Below, one piece after another: positions 25,802 through 35,022 of a stretch of 64,000 bases of DNA. Source of the stretch: Halogranum rubrum. GTDB taxonomy: Archaea; Halobacteriota; Halobacteria; Halobacteriales; Haloferacaceae. Numbering within the stretch: position 1 is the stretch's first letter; every line of letters begins with the position of its first letter. Under the pieces are notes generated by a model. That model saw only the letters and a program-made list of their open reading frames with translations. It was not told the origin of the DNA and made no database searches. The translations under genes were made by a program, and so were the position numbers. The stretch lies in the NCBI RefSeq assembly GCF_900114455.1, contig NZ_FOTC01000001.1, positions 459,058-523,057 of the forward strand, given 5' to 3'.

Positions 25802-28011
25802 CGACTCACGAAACGCAGATGACGCAGGCAGAGAAGATGGACGAGAACGTCGAGACGCTTCTCGACGAGATGACTCTTCGCGAGAAGGCCGCCCAACTTG
25901 CAGGCACCTACGTTGGCACGATGGATGAGACCCGAACTGTCGACGACACGAAAGAGATGATTCGTGAGCACGGAATCGGGTTCGCGACTCCCTTCGGGTA
26001 CGGTGCCTCGCCGCACCGCGCCTCCGAGGAGGTTGTTGAGATCGCCAACAACCTCCAGCGTATCGCCCGTGAGGAAACCCGTCTCGGAATCCCGGTTCTC
26101 ATTCCTGTCGACGCCATCCATGGGCATGCGTACGTCGAAGATACGACGGTCTTCCCGCACAACATGGCCGTCGCAGCCGCCCGCGATCGGACGCTCACCA
26201 AGCAAATCGGCACCGTTACCGCGACTGAAGTCGCCGCGACGGGGTCAAGTCTCACCTACGGGCCAACCTGTGACGTCGCCCGCGACCCGCGCTGGGGGCG
26301 CGCCTTCGAGACGTTCGGCGAATCACCGTATCTCGTCGGGGAACTCGCCGCGGCGAAAGCCCGCGGCATTCGTGGTGCCCCGGTTGACGTCGCAGCGATG
26401 GCAAAACACTTCCCAGCATACGGCGAGCCCGAACGCGGTGAAGACGCCTCGCCAGTCGACAAGTCGCTCTCGTCACTCTACCGTGACTTTCTGCCGCCGT
26501 TCGAGAAAGTACTCGCCGAAGGGGTCGAAGGCGTCATGCCGAGCTACAACTCTATCAACGGCGAACCCTCTCACGGCTCACAGTACTGGCTGACCGAAGT
26601 CCTTCGCGACGACTTCGGCTTCGAGGGCTACGTCGCGTCCGACTGGAACGGCATCAACATGCTTCATCAAAACCATCGGGTCGCGACGAGTCCGCAGGAT
26701 TCCATCTACCAATCGTTCACTGCTGGCGTCGACGTTCATTCGCTCGGCGAGGTCACACACGTCGACCACGTAGTTTCGCTTGTTGAGTCCGGCGCAGTCG
26801 ATGAAGCGGCTGTCAATGCATCCGTCCGCCGTGTCCTCCAACTCAAGTCCGACCTCGGTCTATTCGAGGACCCGTTCGTCGACCCCGACGAATCCGCAGA
26901 CACGCTCGAAACCGACGCCCACCGAGATGTCGCTCTTGAGGCGGCACGCAAGTCGATGACGCTGGTGAAGAACGATGACTGTTTGCCGTTCGAGTCTGAC
27001 GTCGATGAGCTACTCGTTACTGGGCCGAACGCCGATGACTTGACGAACCAGGTCGGCGGCTGGAGCCTCAAAGAAGCGCACGAACTTGATGGAACGACCA
27101 TCAAGGAGGGCATCGAATCTGTCGTCTCCGCTGACACGGCAGTTCGCTTCGAGCGTGGGTCGGGCATCGACGAACCTGCTGACCTTGATGCGGCAGTTAC
27201 AGCCGCTGAAGATGCCGACGCTGCCGTTGTCGTGCTCGGGGAAAATTGGTATCTCCACGAGTTCGGTCCACAAGATGTGAACGGGCCGACCGAGGCGTTC
27301 CCGAACCGTTCGGAGTTGACGCTCCCTGACGCACAGCGCAGACTCCTCGAAGCAGTTGTCGAGACGGGAACGCCGACGGCGCTCGTCCTTGTCTCTGGGC
27401 GCCCGCTTGCTGTCTCGTGGGCAGCCGAACACGTCGACGCCATCGTACAGGCATACTATCCGGGGGCGGACGGTGGGCGGGCAGTCGCCGAGACACTGTT
27501 CGGGCATAACAACCCGAGCGGCAAACTTCCGATCTCGGTGCCACGCTCGGAGGGGCAGCACCCAGTCCGACACAACTATCTTCCGCATCCGTACCCGATC
27601 GGTGAGGACGAACATCTGCCATCGTACGACCCGCTGTGGGCGTTCGGACACGGCCTCTCGTACACTGACTTCGAGTATCGCGGGCTATCGGTCTCAGCCG
27701 AGTCGCTCGCCGAGGATGAATCAATCACAGCCACAGTCACACTTGCGAACACGGGCGAGCGGGCCGGCGACGAGGTTGTCCAACTGTTCGGCGGCCGTGA
27801 GCACGCGTCGGTCGTCACGCCGGTCGAGGAACTCATCGACTTCCAACGAGTCTCACTCGACCCGGGTCAAGAGACGACCGTCACATTCGAGATTGCAGCC
27901 GAGACGTTCGACGTTGTTCGTCCTGACGGGAGCAGCCGATTCGAATCGGGTCAACTCTCACTCCGGTGTGAGTCGCTGGACGCGTCGATCACAGCAGTCG
28001 CCGATGACTGA
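25798..28011 (+). CDS. GH3 family beta-glucosidase
   Basis: 737 residues, no signal peptide, so cytoplasmic. Domain order is that of GH3: TIM-barrel (about 20-350) with VDAIHGHAYVEDTTVFPHN and the nucleophile in VASDWNGIN (D282); alpha/beta sandwich (about 370-600) with GENWYLHEFGPQD; and a C-terminal fibronectin-III-like domain (about 650-725) beginning AFGHGLSYTDFEY. It would release glucose from imported beta-gluco-oligosaccharides. It is last in the seven-gene operon, coupled to GH81 by an ATGA-type overlap, and converges with the TrmB-like regulator 32 bases away. Confidence 0.9.
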   Translation: MTTHETQMTQAEKMDENVETLLDEMTLREKAAQLAGTYVGTMDETRTVDDTKEMIREHGIGFATPFGYGASPHRASEEVVEIANNLQRIAREETRLGIPVLIPVDAIHGHAYVEDTTVFPHNMAVAAARDRTLTKQIGTVTATEVAATGSSLTYGPTCDVARDPRWGRAFETFGESPYLVGELAAAKARGIRGAPVDVAAMAKHFPAYGEPERGEDASPVDKSLSSLYRDFLPPFEKVLAEGVEGVMPSYNSINGEPSHGSQYWLTEVLRDDFGFEGYVASDWNGINMLHQNHRVATSPQDSIYQSFTAGVDVHSLGEVTHVDHVVSLVESGAVDEAAVNASVRRVLQLKSDLGLFEDPFVDPDESADTLETDAHRDVALEAARKSMTLVKNDDCLPFESDVDELLVTGPNADDLTNQVGGWSLKEAHELDGTTIKEGIESVVSADTAVRFERGSGIDEPADLDAAVTAAEDADAAVVVLGENWYLHEFGPQDVNGPTEAFPNRSELTLPDAQRRLLEAVVETGTPTALVLVSGRPLAVSWAAEHVDAIVQAYYPGADGGRAVAETLFGHNNPSGKLPISVPRSEGQHPVRHNYLPHPYPIGEDEHLPSYDPLWAFGHGLSYTDFEYRGLSVSAESLAEDESITATVTLANTGERAGDEVVQLFGGREHASVVTPVEELIDFQRVSLDPGQETTVTFEIAAETFDVVRPDGSSRFESGQLSLRCESLDASITAVADD

Positions 28012-28043
28012 AAGCCACTGTGTGCTCGGTCTTGAGTTCTGAA

Positions 28044-29132
28044 CTAGCCGTCGGGAAATAGTCGCTTTCCCGGGGTGATTCCAACAAGCGATATCGTCCG
28101 CATTTCGACGTCTTCGAAGACGGCACCCCAGCCACCGACGATGACGCTTCGGGATTCGGTCTCGAGTTGGACGGTCTTGTAAGACCCCAAATCCGAGAGG
28201 CTCAGAATCTCTCGTGGTTGCTGATCACCAAGAAACGAGAGGTCACGTACTGTCCCTTCTAATGTCGTTGCCGACTCTGTCTCTAAGTCGATGCCGTTGA
28301 CGACGACCTCTAATTCGTAGTTGTCTTCGAAGAGGGGGTAGTAATCGCGGATGAACTCCTCGAGCGTAACGTAGGTCAGCCTGTCGGCATCGTCGACATA
28401 GAGCTGTGGATAGAGGTCCCACAGACAGGTGAGGTAGTACCAATGGAATACGAACGGCAGGATGCGGTCGTTGATTAAGACGCCGTAGTCCTCATCAGAG
28501 CGAGTGTTCGGCGCGAAACAGGTCCGATGCCGGTCGATGATGACAAGGAATGGACCCGGGATGGTACACGCCCGCAGTTCTGAGAGACCATCAGTCGGAT
28601 CGAACTCCGGTGGCGGTGTCTGGTCGTCGTCGACGTAAACAGCGGCGCGAACCATTACACCTCGCTCGCGAGCATCTCGAAGCTCGGGTGCTAGTCGTTG
28701 CAATTGCTCGAACGTTCCCGCAACTTCGATGACGGTTTCGGCTTCTCCAATGAAGTTCTGTGCGTTCTCGACGGCTGTCTCAACACGTTTCGTGACTCCG
28801 ACGCGTGTATCGACGCGACCAGGCTGTCGATACCGCTCACGTACCTCCTCGGCCGCATCGTGGAGGAGGTCACCTCTGGACTCCAAGTCGGTCATCGACT
28901 CCTCGGGCTCGCAGGGACGGACGTGAAGTTTCTCGCGCTCGATGGTCTCGACATATCCCTTCATTTCCAGATCTCGAAGCACGTCGTAAACCTGTGAGAC
29001 CGGGACGGAGCTTTTGCGGCCCACCTCAATTGCTGGCGATACACCCATCTCTAAGAGAGTGAGGTATGCATCCGCCTGATAGGACGTCAAGTCCGCATAC
29101 TCTAACGCCTGTGTGAGTGTGTCACGGTCCAT
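28044..29132 (-). CDS. TrmB-family sugar-responsive transcriptional regulator
   Basis: 362 residues from ATG 29132 (MDRDTLTQALEYADLTSYQA). The N-terminal winged helix (about residues 8-85) has YLTLLEMGVSPAIEVGRKSS and VPVSQVYDVLRDLEMKGYVE. A helical linker (about 90-120) and a TrmB effector domain follow (IGEAETVIEVAGT, then FLVIIDRHRTCF and a C-terminal beta-rich part). In archaea such proteins bind sugars and switch ABC-sugar operons. Convergent location next to GH3 makes it the likely regulator of the beta-glucan operon; the ligand is not deducible. Confidence 0.88.
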   Translation of the reverse strand: MDRDTLTQALEYADLTSYQADAYLTLLEMGVSPAIEVGRKSSVPVSQVYDVLRDLEMKGYVETIEREKLHVRPCEPEESMTDLESRGDLLHDAAEEVRERYRQPGRVDTRVGVTKRVETAVENAQNFIGEAETVIEVAGTFEQLQRLAPELRDARERGVMVRAAVYVDDDQTPPPEFDPTDGLSELRACTIPGPFLVIIDRHRTCFAPNTRSDEDYGVLINDRILPFVFHWYYLTCLWDLYPQLYVDDADRLTYVTLEEFIRDYYPLFEDNYELEVVVNGIDLETESATTLEGTVRDLSFLGDQQPREILSLSDLGSYKTVQLETESRSVIVGGWGAVFEDVEMRTISLVGITPGKRLFPDG

Positions 29133-29350
29133 AACCAGAATCAGTGGATACCGGCATATCAAGGTTCACAGTTCTGCTTGCGGTCTCACCGGCTTGGTTC
29201 GGCCCGTGTACTTCTTACACCTTCTCTCCCACTCACAAGGCGGAGTGTCTTTCCTCGAAGTCACTGTCTCATCGACAGCGCAGTGAAATACCCACAAACA
29301 ATAGCGAGTCCTTCTTCGGCCGGACTGCATGCCATCCTCTCGTTGTCGAC

Positions 29351-29917
29351 TCAGCCAAACAGACCGAGTTCCTCAATACGGTCGGTCACGACTCCGACAG
29401 CCGCTTCTGCATCTGCAACCGCTTTCGCACCTGTGATAACGATTTTCCCAGACCCAAACAACAACACGACGACGTTTGGCTCGTCAATTCGATAGACGAG
29501 TCCCGGGAACTGCTCTGGTTCGTATTCGACATCTTCGAGTCCGAGCCCGATGGCCAAGGCGTTCAGATTGAGCGTCGCACCCAAATCTGCGCTGGAGACG
29601 ATGTTCTGTACTGTTGGTTCCTCACGACCGTCTGTTGGGATTCCTAACTCCTCGAGATCGGTGAAGACAATCTCAAGCGCTTCTGTGACTTCTGGGACGC
29701 TTTTCCCACCCGTACAGACTATCTTACCCGATCGAAAGATCAGATTCGTCGCTTTCGGCTGTGTCGTCCGATAAATCAGCCCAGGGAACGTGTCGGGGTT
29801 GTAGTCGGATCCCTCTAGATCCATCGACAATGACTCCAAATCAAGCTCCTGGCCGATCGCTGTGGAGGCGACGACGTTTTCGACCGAGAGGGACGCACGG
29901 TGAGGATTGCTCGACAT
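29351..29917 (-). CDS. tbp: TATA-binding protein
   Basis: 188 residues from ATG 29917. It has the two tandem TBP repeats: first NPDTFPGLIYRTTQPKATNL then FRSGKIVCTGGKS; second EPEQFPGLVYRIDEPNVVVL then FGSGKIVITGAK. The stirrup phenylalanines and the SGK-I-TG motifs are intact, so it should bind TATA boxes and recruit TFB. Haloarchaea carry several TBPs, often plasmid-borne; this one lies next to accessory regulators and the conjugation-like region, hinting at an element-specific or condition-specific TBP (inference). Confidence 0.93.
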   Translation of the reverse strand: MSSNPHRASLSVENVVASTAIGQELDLESLSMDLEGSDYNPDTFPGLIYRTTQPKATNLIFRSGKIVCTGGKSVPEVTEALEIVFTDLEELGIPTDGREEPTVQNIVSSADLGATLNLNALAIGLGLEDVEYEPEQFPGLVYRIDEPNVVVLLFGSGKIVITGAKAVADAEAAVGVVTDRIEELGLFG

Positions 29918-30054
29918 GGAGCAACAGTAAAATGGCTCAGGTATAGCTGTTCTGCAGGCAGTCGGTGGCGACACTCAGACACAAATACGGATAGGAACGT
30001 GTCAAATTATCTCACCTCTGGGAGGAATATACTCTGATATATTCTTGACGCGAC

Positions 30055-30675
30055 TCAGTCCAGGCGACGAAGCTCACCTCGGCGTTCCTGATGCATAATT
30101 CCCCCAGCGAAAAATCGGAGTTTCGTGACGAGTTGTGCCTCTGTGTCGTATGTCTCAACCCGAAGGTCCCACCGAACCCGCGCTGACCGAATCATCGCGC
30201 TTGTCACGTCGTTCTCATGGACGAAGAGCAACCGGTCACCGTGTGTTTCGGAGAGTGCTTCAAGAATGCTTCCAGCTTCTTCTCCGACCCCGAAGTTGTG
30301 ACCAAGGAAGGGAAGCACGAACGCAGTCGCGTTGCTGCATCTTGTGTACTCGATACTTTGGGTTGCAGCATCCACATCATCAGTGTCGACATCGACGTCA
30401 AGCGCCAGAAATGCGTTCACCCCCGGGCGTACTCGGAGTGCACCTTGGACCCGCCGCAAAAGTGCTTGTGCCTCGTCGATTTCGTCCTTGCTTTGGAAGA
30501 GACGACGGAGCGGCCCCGGAAGATCTTCGACGGCGAACTTGCGGCGCTCTTCTTCGCTGAGCACGTAGTTCAGATTGAACGACTTGTACGGCCCCATCAA
30601 ATAGAAGAGAAATCGGTCGTACTTCACCCGCCCCAACTGATCGATAATGTGGTCACGGGTAATATCCACAGCCAT
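30055..30675 (-). CDS. Conserved haloarchaeal hypothetical protein (DUF7509-like)
   Basis: 206 residues, soluble. It starts MAVDITRDHIIDQLGRVKYD and RFLFYLMGPYKSFNLNYVLS, a phrase I associate from memory with a haloarchaeal family catalogued as DUF7509. The middle has alternating strands and helices (AFLALDVDVDTDDVDAA, then TAFVLPFLGHNFGVGEEAGS) reminiscent of a TIR or nucleoside-deoxyribosyltransferase-like Rossmann fold with a Glu in EEAGSILEAL; that comparison is inference. Divergent from the ArsR-type gene at 30773. Confidence 0.65.
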   Translation of the reverse strand: MAVDITRDHIIDQLGRVKYDRFLFYLMGPYKSFNLNYVLSEEERRKFAVEDLPGPLRRLFQSKDEIDEAQALLRRVQGALRVRPGVNAFLALDVDVDTDDVDAATQSIEYTRCSNATAFVLPFLGHNFGVGEEAGSILEALSETHGDRLLFVHENDVTSAMIRSARVRWDLRVETYDTEAQLVTKLRFFAGGIMHQERRGELRRLD

Positions 30676-30772
30676 AGCTAACACTGTTTGGTGAGGTATT
30701 TAAATAGCGGTATTTTTGAGAACAGTTGGCTTGAGAAACGCTAAGAGTCATGCGCCCGAACTCTCGAATACG

Positions 30773-31186
30773 ATGGCAACGAACCATGGACACGCAGTCG
30801 ACAATCAGGTCCCGGAAGATCCGGCGGACCTCCTCCCTGAAGACAGCGTGCTCACACTCGATGAATATCTTGCAATGCACGCTGCCGTCGGCCATCGCAC
30901 TCGCTACGAGATTTTGTATCGCCTCGTCCACGGCGGCGAGATGAGCCCCAAAGAACTCGAGGCTGTCCTCGACATCGACGACAGCACGCTTCACTATCAC
31001 CTTAACAAGCTTGTCGAGGTTGGACTCGTCGAGAAGCGACAGCAAACTGAACGCGACCAAGACGGACTGTACACCTATTACCGAGCGACTGTCTTCGGTG
31101 AGGTGACGCTCACAGAGGGCGTTGATGAGCTCATCTGTGGTGAACAGGAGTTCGAAGCGCTGTACGACAGCTCAAGCGAGGCCTGA
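30773..31186 (+). CDS. ArsR-type winged-helix transcriptional regulator
   Basis: 137 residues from ATG 30773 (MATNHGHAVDNQV). After an acidic N-terminus comes the ArsR core: AVGHRTRYEILYRLVHGGEM, then SPKELEAVLDIDDSTLHYHL, then NKLVEVGLVEKRQQ and a wing. It has no metal-binding cysteines, so it is not a classical metal sensor. The C-terminal acidic tail (LICGEQEFEALYDSSSEA) may mediate dimerisation. Divergently oriented to the DUF7509-like gene, and likely regulates itself or that gene. Confidence 0.8.
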   Translation: MATNHGHAVDNQVPEDPADLLPEDSVLTLDEYLAMHAAVGHRTRYEILYRLVHGGEMSPKELEAVLDIDDSTLHYHLNKLVEVGLVEKRQQTERDQDGLYTYYRATVFGEVTLTEGVDELICGEQEFEALYDSSSEA

Positions 31187-31363
31187 ACAAGCCGCACGTC
31201 CAGCAGTGACGCTCCCACTCGCGTACAATCTCACCCCGTTGATCGCCCGTGGCCACCGCAGGAAACGAGCGAGCCTATTAACCAACAAAATTAGCATTAT
31301 CGACGAATCGTTGGTTAAGGCACACTGATGACTCAATTCTTCAAGGCGCGAAGGGTGTCAATA

Positions 31364-31633
31364 CTAGCGGTACTGCTCTTCCCACGCTTTGCGGGCGTCG
31401 AGTTCACGCTCTCCACGCTTGGTGATGCTGTACCCGTTTGTCCGCCTATCTTTCTCGGATTTGTCGATTAGACCTTTCTCAACAAGCTCATCCAAATTGG
31501 GATACAGTCGACCGTGATGGATCTCCTTCTCGTAGTACTCTTCGAGTTCTTCACTGAGCGCGAGGCCATGTGGGTTCTCAAAGCCCGAAACGACATACAG
31601 CAAATCTCGCTGGAATCCAGTTAAGTCGTGCAT
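31364..31633 (-). CDS. PadR-family transcriptional regulator
   Basis: 89 residues, compact winged helix: LTGFQRDLLYVVSGFENPHG, EEYYEKEIHHGRLYPNLDEL, VEKGLIDKSEKDRRTNGYSI and TKRGERELDARK. The HHGRLYPNLDELVEKGLI portion matches PadR and the haloarchaeal PadR-like proteins. No effector domain. It faces away from the secretion-like cluster across a 415-base gap, so it may control both directions. Confidence 0.85.
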   Translation of the reverse strand: MHDLTGFQRDLLYVVSGFENPHGLALSEELEEYYEKEIHHGRLYPNLDELVEKGLIDKSEKDRRTNGYSITKRGERELDARKAWEEQYR

Positions 31634-32048
31634 ACTCAGGAAAGAATATTATTTCAAACACTACATATTTGTCGGATTGTCGTGGTTTGTTGGTGCGAAG
31701 CGTACGTGACCAGCGATTGTTAGTACTCCATCTGGCGCATTTCACAGCCAATGTGAGACGACCTTGGGACTCTCTCGGCGGTTCTCATAGACTCGCGGAG
31801 GAAGTCCCCCCATCTACGTGTGGGAAGGATCCGACAACAGGCCCTCGATGCATCACCGATGGCAGGCAGACTCCCGAACGTGTCTGAAAACCGAGTGACT
31901 ACCGTTGATTGGCACCGAAAGCTATCAGTTGTATTTGTATCTCTGCCTGCAGATATATTTTTAACAGAATGACTCCCATGTAACTTGAGACAGTGTCCAT
32001 TGACACCACATGACATGGTGTGGTGTGTAGAAGCTGTCTCATTCCGCT
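31634..32048. promoter_or_regulatory. Divergent promoter region between PadR regulator and the secretion-like cluster
   Basis: There is no gene here. AT-rich stretches flank both sides: about 31640-31670 before the PadR gene, and GATATATTTTTAACAG at about 31949-31964, a good TATA candidate for the plus-strand cluster. That would give a 5' leader of roughly 75 bases before ATG 32049, which is long for a haloarchaeon. The remaining open frames are short and non-haloarchaeal in composition. Confidence 0.45.
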
Positions 32049-32465
32049 ATGACAACACAACACCCCCCACAACCGCAATCGACTGGTTGGCTGCGACAGC
32101 TTGAGACGTCTACGTTCATCCGGCAAGGACTGTTCGTAACAATCACTCTCCTCGTCGTTGCCGTGACGCCAGCGCTCGCACAAACGGATCCAGTCTGTTC
32201 TGCAACGAAACTTCCAACCATGCTCGAGGGTTTCTTCGAGATCACGACAGCGATCGGCGTCCTCGGCGTTGCACTCGTCTGGCAGGGTGATTCGCTAATG
32301 GAGATGTTCACCATTGGGATCGACGAGAAACGTGCGCTGAAGCGACACAAGCGAACAGCGCTCAAGTCGGCAGTTATCCTGCTCGTCCTCGGGCCACTCT
32401 ACACCGTCGCGGGGTCGATTATGGGACTCCCCCTCGCCTCGTGTATCAACCTCGTGCCGTGGTAA
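32049..32465 (+). CDS. Small membrane protein, possible VirB2/pilin-like subunit
   Basis: 138 residues. A signal-like N-terminal helix (LFVTITLLVVAVTPALAQT, possible cleavage after ALA) is followed by a mature part with two hydrophobic helices (about 62-80 and 105-128) and a basic cytoplasmic loop EKRALKRHKRTALKS. Size and topology match VirB2/TrbC-type pilins of type IV secretion systems, and it is the first gene of a cluster ending with a VirB4-type ATPase. There is no direct sequence match I can name, so the pilin role is inference from architecture and position. It holds two cysteines in the mature part (PVCSAT, ASCINL). Confidence 0.6.
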   Translation: MTTQHPPQPQSTGWLRQLETSTFIRQGLFVTITLLVVAVTPALAQTDPVCSATKLPTMLEGFFEITTAIGVLGVALVWQGDSLMEMFTIGIDEKRALKRHKRTALKSAVILLVLGPLYTVAGSIMGLPLASCINLVPW

Positions 32466-32480
32466 CTCACTGAACAGCCA

Positions 32481-34166
32481 GTGAGATTCCCCCGTTCGCG
32501 TGTGACATCATGGTCGAACCTCAGTGTTGCACTCTGCCTCATAAGCCTCCTCGTCAGTGTGGGGTCTGCCACACCCCCGACACCGAGTGACGACAATGGC
32601 CTCACCGAGAACGAATCGGCGACACTGTGGTCACACGACCACGATACATACGTGAACGAATCGACCTATCAGACAGCGCACAACCGTTCTCGAGTGCCAA
32701 TGCAGCAGTTGGCCAACGGTACGGATTTTGCGTTTACCCGGCCGCCACGGACGGCGGCGACGTGGACACAGAACGACTTCGAGGAGTTAGAAGCTGGTGA
32801 CGAGAAGACGAGTGTCGCTCCGAGTCACGCTGCGCTGACCGACGGCGTACTCATTCGAGACGCCCACGTGACCGTCTTCGCCATGCATCCCTCGACCCGC
32901 GGGCATCTCACCGCGACGGAGACGCCACTGTACGTCGCTCCAAGCGGGTCGCTACGAGCACTCATCGACTACCGAGTCCAGCTACCGACTGCGAACAACA
33001 GCACCGACACTGACTGGTCGGTTACGTCGCACTCCATCGAGGAGGTTCGGCTCCGAGACGACGAGACGACGATTGCTCAGAGTGCAGGAACGCACACGCC
33101 CGTCCTTGGGTACGAACTCGAAACGGGTGGGCCAGCAACGCTCACCGTCGAAGCCGACATCGCCGTCGCAGTCGGTAACGGTATCACTTCGAACACGGAG
33201 ACGCTCACAGTCTCGGAGACGATTGACGTCGTCGTCTACGATCTTACTGCGTACCCTCACTACACGACCTATCCAAACGGCGATACTGGCGTGGCAATCT
33301 TCCAGAGTCTGCCGTGGCATGGGTACACACTCGGTGAGAATGCGAGCGTCCGTGGTGTGTGGCGCTTCTATACCGCACGTGACAGACGCTGGGACACGCT
33401 TTCGGTGTCGACAGCAACTGACGCCGAGACCATCGAGTCACCGTCGCTGCCGGTATACGTCCACGCCTACCCGTCACGTATCGGCCCACGAGCCGAACCG
33501 CTTCGCGATGGTCCTGAACTACTCGATGTCTGGGGTATCGAGCGCGATTCTCCGAACGAAACGCTCGGCGAGAACGTCGCCGTCGAGGTCGTCGACGAGC
33601 CATACACGACGTCCTACGGCGTCGCTATTCGAGCAACCGCCGTCGACCGCGATGACTTGACCGTGAGTGGCATTGTCCATGGTGTCAACGCAACCGTTGT
33701 CGACACTGATGAGACCACCCGGCTGTTCAACGAGAGCAACCTCTCTGTTACCGTCATCTCACAGACAACATCGGAGGCAACGCTTCGCATCGAGCTTCGA
33801 GACAACGAGACGGACAGACCAATCGTGCTCGCCGACAATCCGCGACTTGATCCACTCCGAGAAGAGCGCCGAACTGGCTACATCACCGTCGCCGGCGAGC
33901 GCGTTGAGACGAACTCAACCGGCGTCGCCCTACTCACCGTCTCCCAGCCGGGCATCTACACCGCACGATATCACCCTGGGTCGTGGCTGAGCACCGACCC
34001 AGCGTACACTCCCGCCTCAGCATCGGCGCGATGGCATCCACTCAGCTCGATTGACGGGTGGGTTGCACTCGCCGTGGAGGTTCTCTGGATGTCCATCCCA
34101 TTTCTCGTCACACTGTACGCTGGGCGACGAGTACTGACGTTCCTGCCCGGTGGCCGCATCGACTGA
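32481..34166 (+). CDS. Large exported protein with C-terminal membrane anchor
   Basis: 561 residues, GTG start 16 bases after the previous stop. Signal peptide at the N-terminus (SVALCLISLLVSVGSAT) and one C-terminal helix (WMSIPFLVTLYAG) before the short basic tail RRVLTFLPGGRID, so the bulk is outside the cell. The exterior part is threonine- and acid-rich, with many N-x-S/T sequons and several beta-rich repeats (such as TLTVEADIAVAVGNG and VTVISQTTSEATLRIELRD), suggesting Ig-like domains. It may be a cell-surface or mating-contact component of the secretion-like cluster. No family recognised. Confidence 0.7.
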   Translation: MRFPRSRVTSWSNLSVALCLISLLVSVGSATPPTPSDDNGLTENESATLWSHDHDTYVNESTYQTAHNRSRVPMQQLANGTDFAFTRPPRTAATWTQNDFEELEAGDEKTSVAPSHAALTDGVLIRDAHVTVFAMHPSTRGHLTATETPLYVAPSGSLRALIDYRVQLPTANNSTDTDWSVTSHSIEEVRLRDDETTIAQSAGTHTPVLGYELETGGPATLTVEADIAVAVGNGITSNTETLTVSETIDVVVYDLTAYPHYTTYPNGDTGVAIFQSLPWHGYTLGENASVRGVWRFYTARDRRWDTLSVSTATDAETIESPSLPVYVHAYPSRIGPRAEPLRDGPELLDVWGIERDSPNETLGENVAVEVVDEPYTTSYGVAIRATAVDRDDLTVSGIVHGVNATVVDTDETTRLFNESNLSVTVISQTTSEATLRIELRDNETDRPIVLADNPRLDPLREERRTGYITVAGERVETNSTGVALLTVSQPGIYTARYHPGSWLSTDPAYTPASASARWHPLSSIDGWVALAVEVLWMSIPFLVTLYAGRRVLTFLPGGRID

Positions 34167-34185
34167 TGACTATCACAAGATCGCT

Positions 34186-35022
34186 ATGACACAACACAAT
34201 ACTCGACACAGACGAACCGTCCTCAGAACACTTGCAAGTTGCACCCTAGCACTCCTTGCTGGGTGTACTGGGAAGGCTACCCAAACAGACGAGACACAAG
34301 GCGCGACCGGTGAACGTAACGGCGTTCTCAACCGCGTCGCCATTGAGCAGACGACACTCGTCGTTGAGCTTGCGAACGATGACCCGGACGTCGTTAACCT
34401 CATCGAACCAAACGGCGAGCTCTGGAAATCACGCGACGTCGCAACCGGCGTTGAGCGTGTTTCCTTTGAAATCGGGACGTCCTACACACCTGGAGAGCAC
34501 CGCGTGCTTGCGGTGAAAGACGACGAATCGATTGCTGAGGTTGCACTGACTATTCGACCCCAGTTGGAGATTGTGGACGTCGGCCTCTTTCGGAACCATC
34601 CGGAGAAACCGTGGGAAGAGGTGTACGGAGAAAGCGAGACGAATCGCAAAAAAGATGGAGAAGCATTTGTCACCATCGCCAACAGCGGTACTGGTCCTGA
34701 TACTGTGACTAGACTACGCTTTGATGGTGACTTACCCAACCAGTCAGATGACTCTCGTGGAAGTGGTCTGTATGGGCGCAAGCAAGCTAAGATACTACCA
34801 ACTGATAGTATCGATCTCTACAGTAGTACATATCCGTTCGGTCCGCCGCTTTACGAAGATGAGGTTCGTTGTTCAGAAGCCGGTACGGAGGGAGTGTTTA
34901 CGGTTAAGATTGACTCTGATGTTTCTGGTGAAGGTATTGAGAAGCAATTCGCCATAACATACTCTGGATCTGAGGACTTCCACGATTGCGACATCGAAAT
35001 CAAAGGAGTCATCGATGGTTGA
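34186..35022 (+). CDS. Tat lipoprotein of the secretion-like cluster
   Basis: 278 residues from ATG 34186. RHRRTVLRTLASCTLALLAG precedes lipobox Cys 27; twin arginines are at residues 9-10. Mature part: an Ig-like first domain (about 45-145; LVVELANDDPDVVNLIEPNG), then a second beta domain with SGTGPDTVTRLRFDG and four cysteines (CSEAGT, DCDIEI region). The last third of the gene has lower GC and AT-ending codons than its neighbours, a sign of recent exchange. The stop overlaps the next gene by eight bases. Likely an extracytoplasmic partner of the membrane complex. Confidence 0.7.
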   Translation: MTQHNTRHRRTVLRTLASCTLALLAGCTGKATQTDETQGATGERNGVLNRVAIEQTTLVVELANDDPDVVNLIEPNGELWKSRDVATGVERVSFEIGTSYTPGEHRVLAVKDDESIAEVALTIRPQLEIVDVGLFRNHPEKPWEEVYGESETNRKKDGEAFVTIANSGTGPDTVTRLRFDGDLPNQSDDSRGSGLYGRKQAKILPTDSIDLYSSTYPFGPPLYEDEVRCSEAGTEGVFTVKIDSDVSGEGIEKQFAITYSGSEDFHDCDIEIKGVIDG

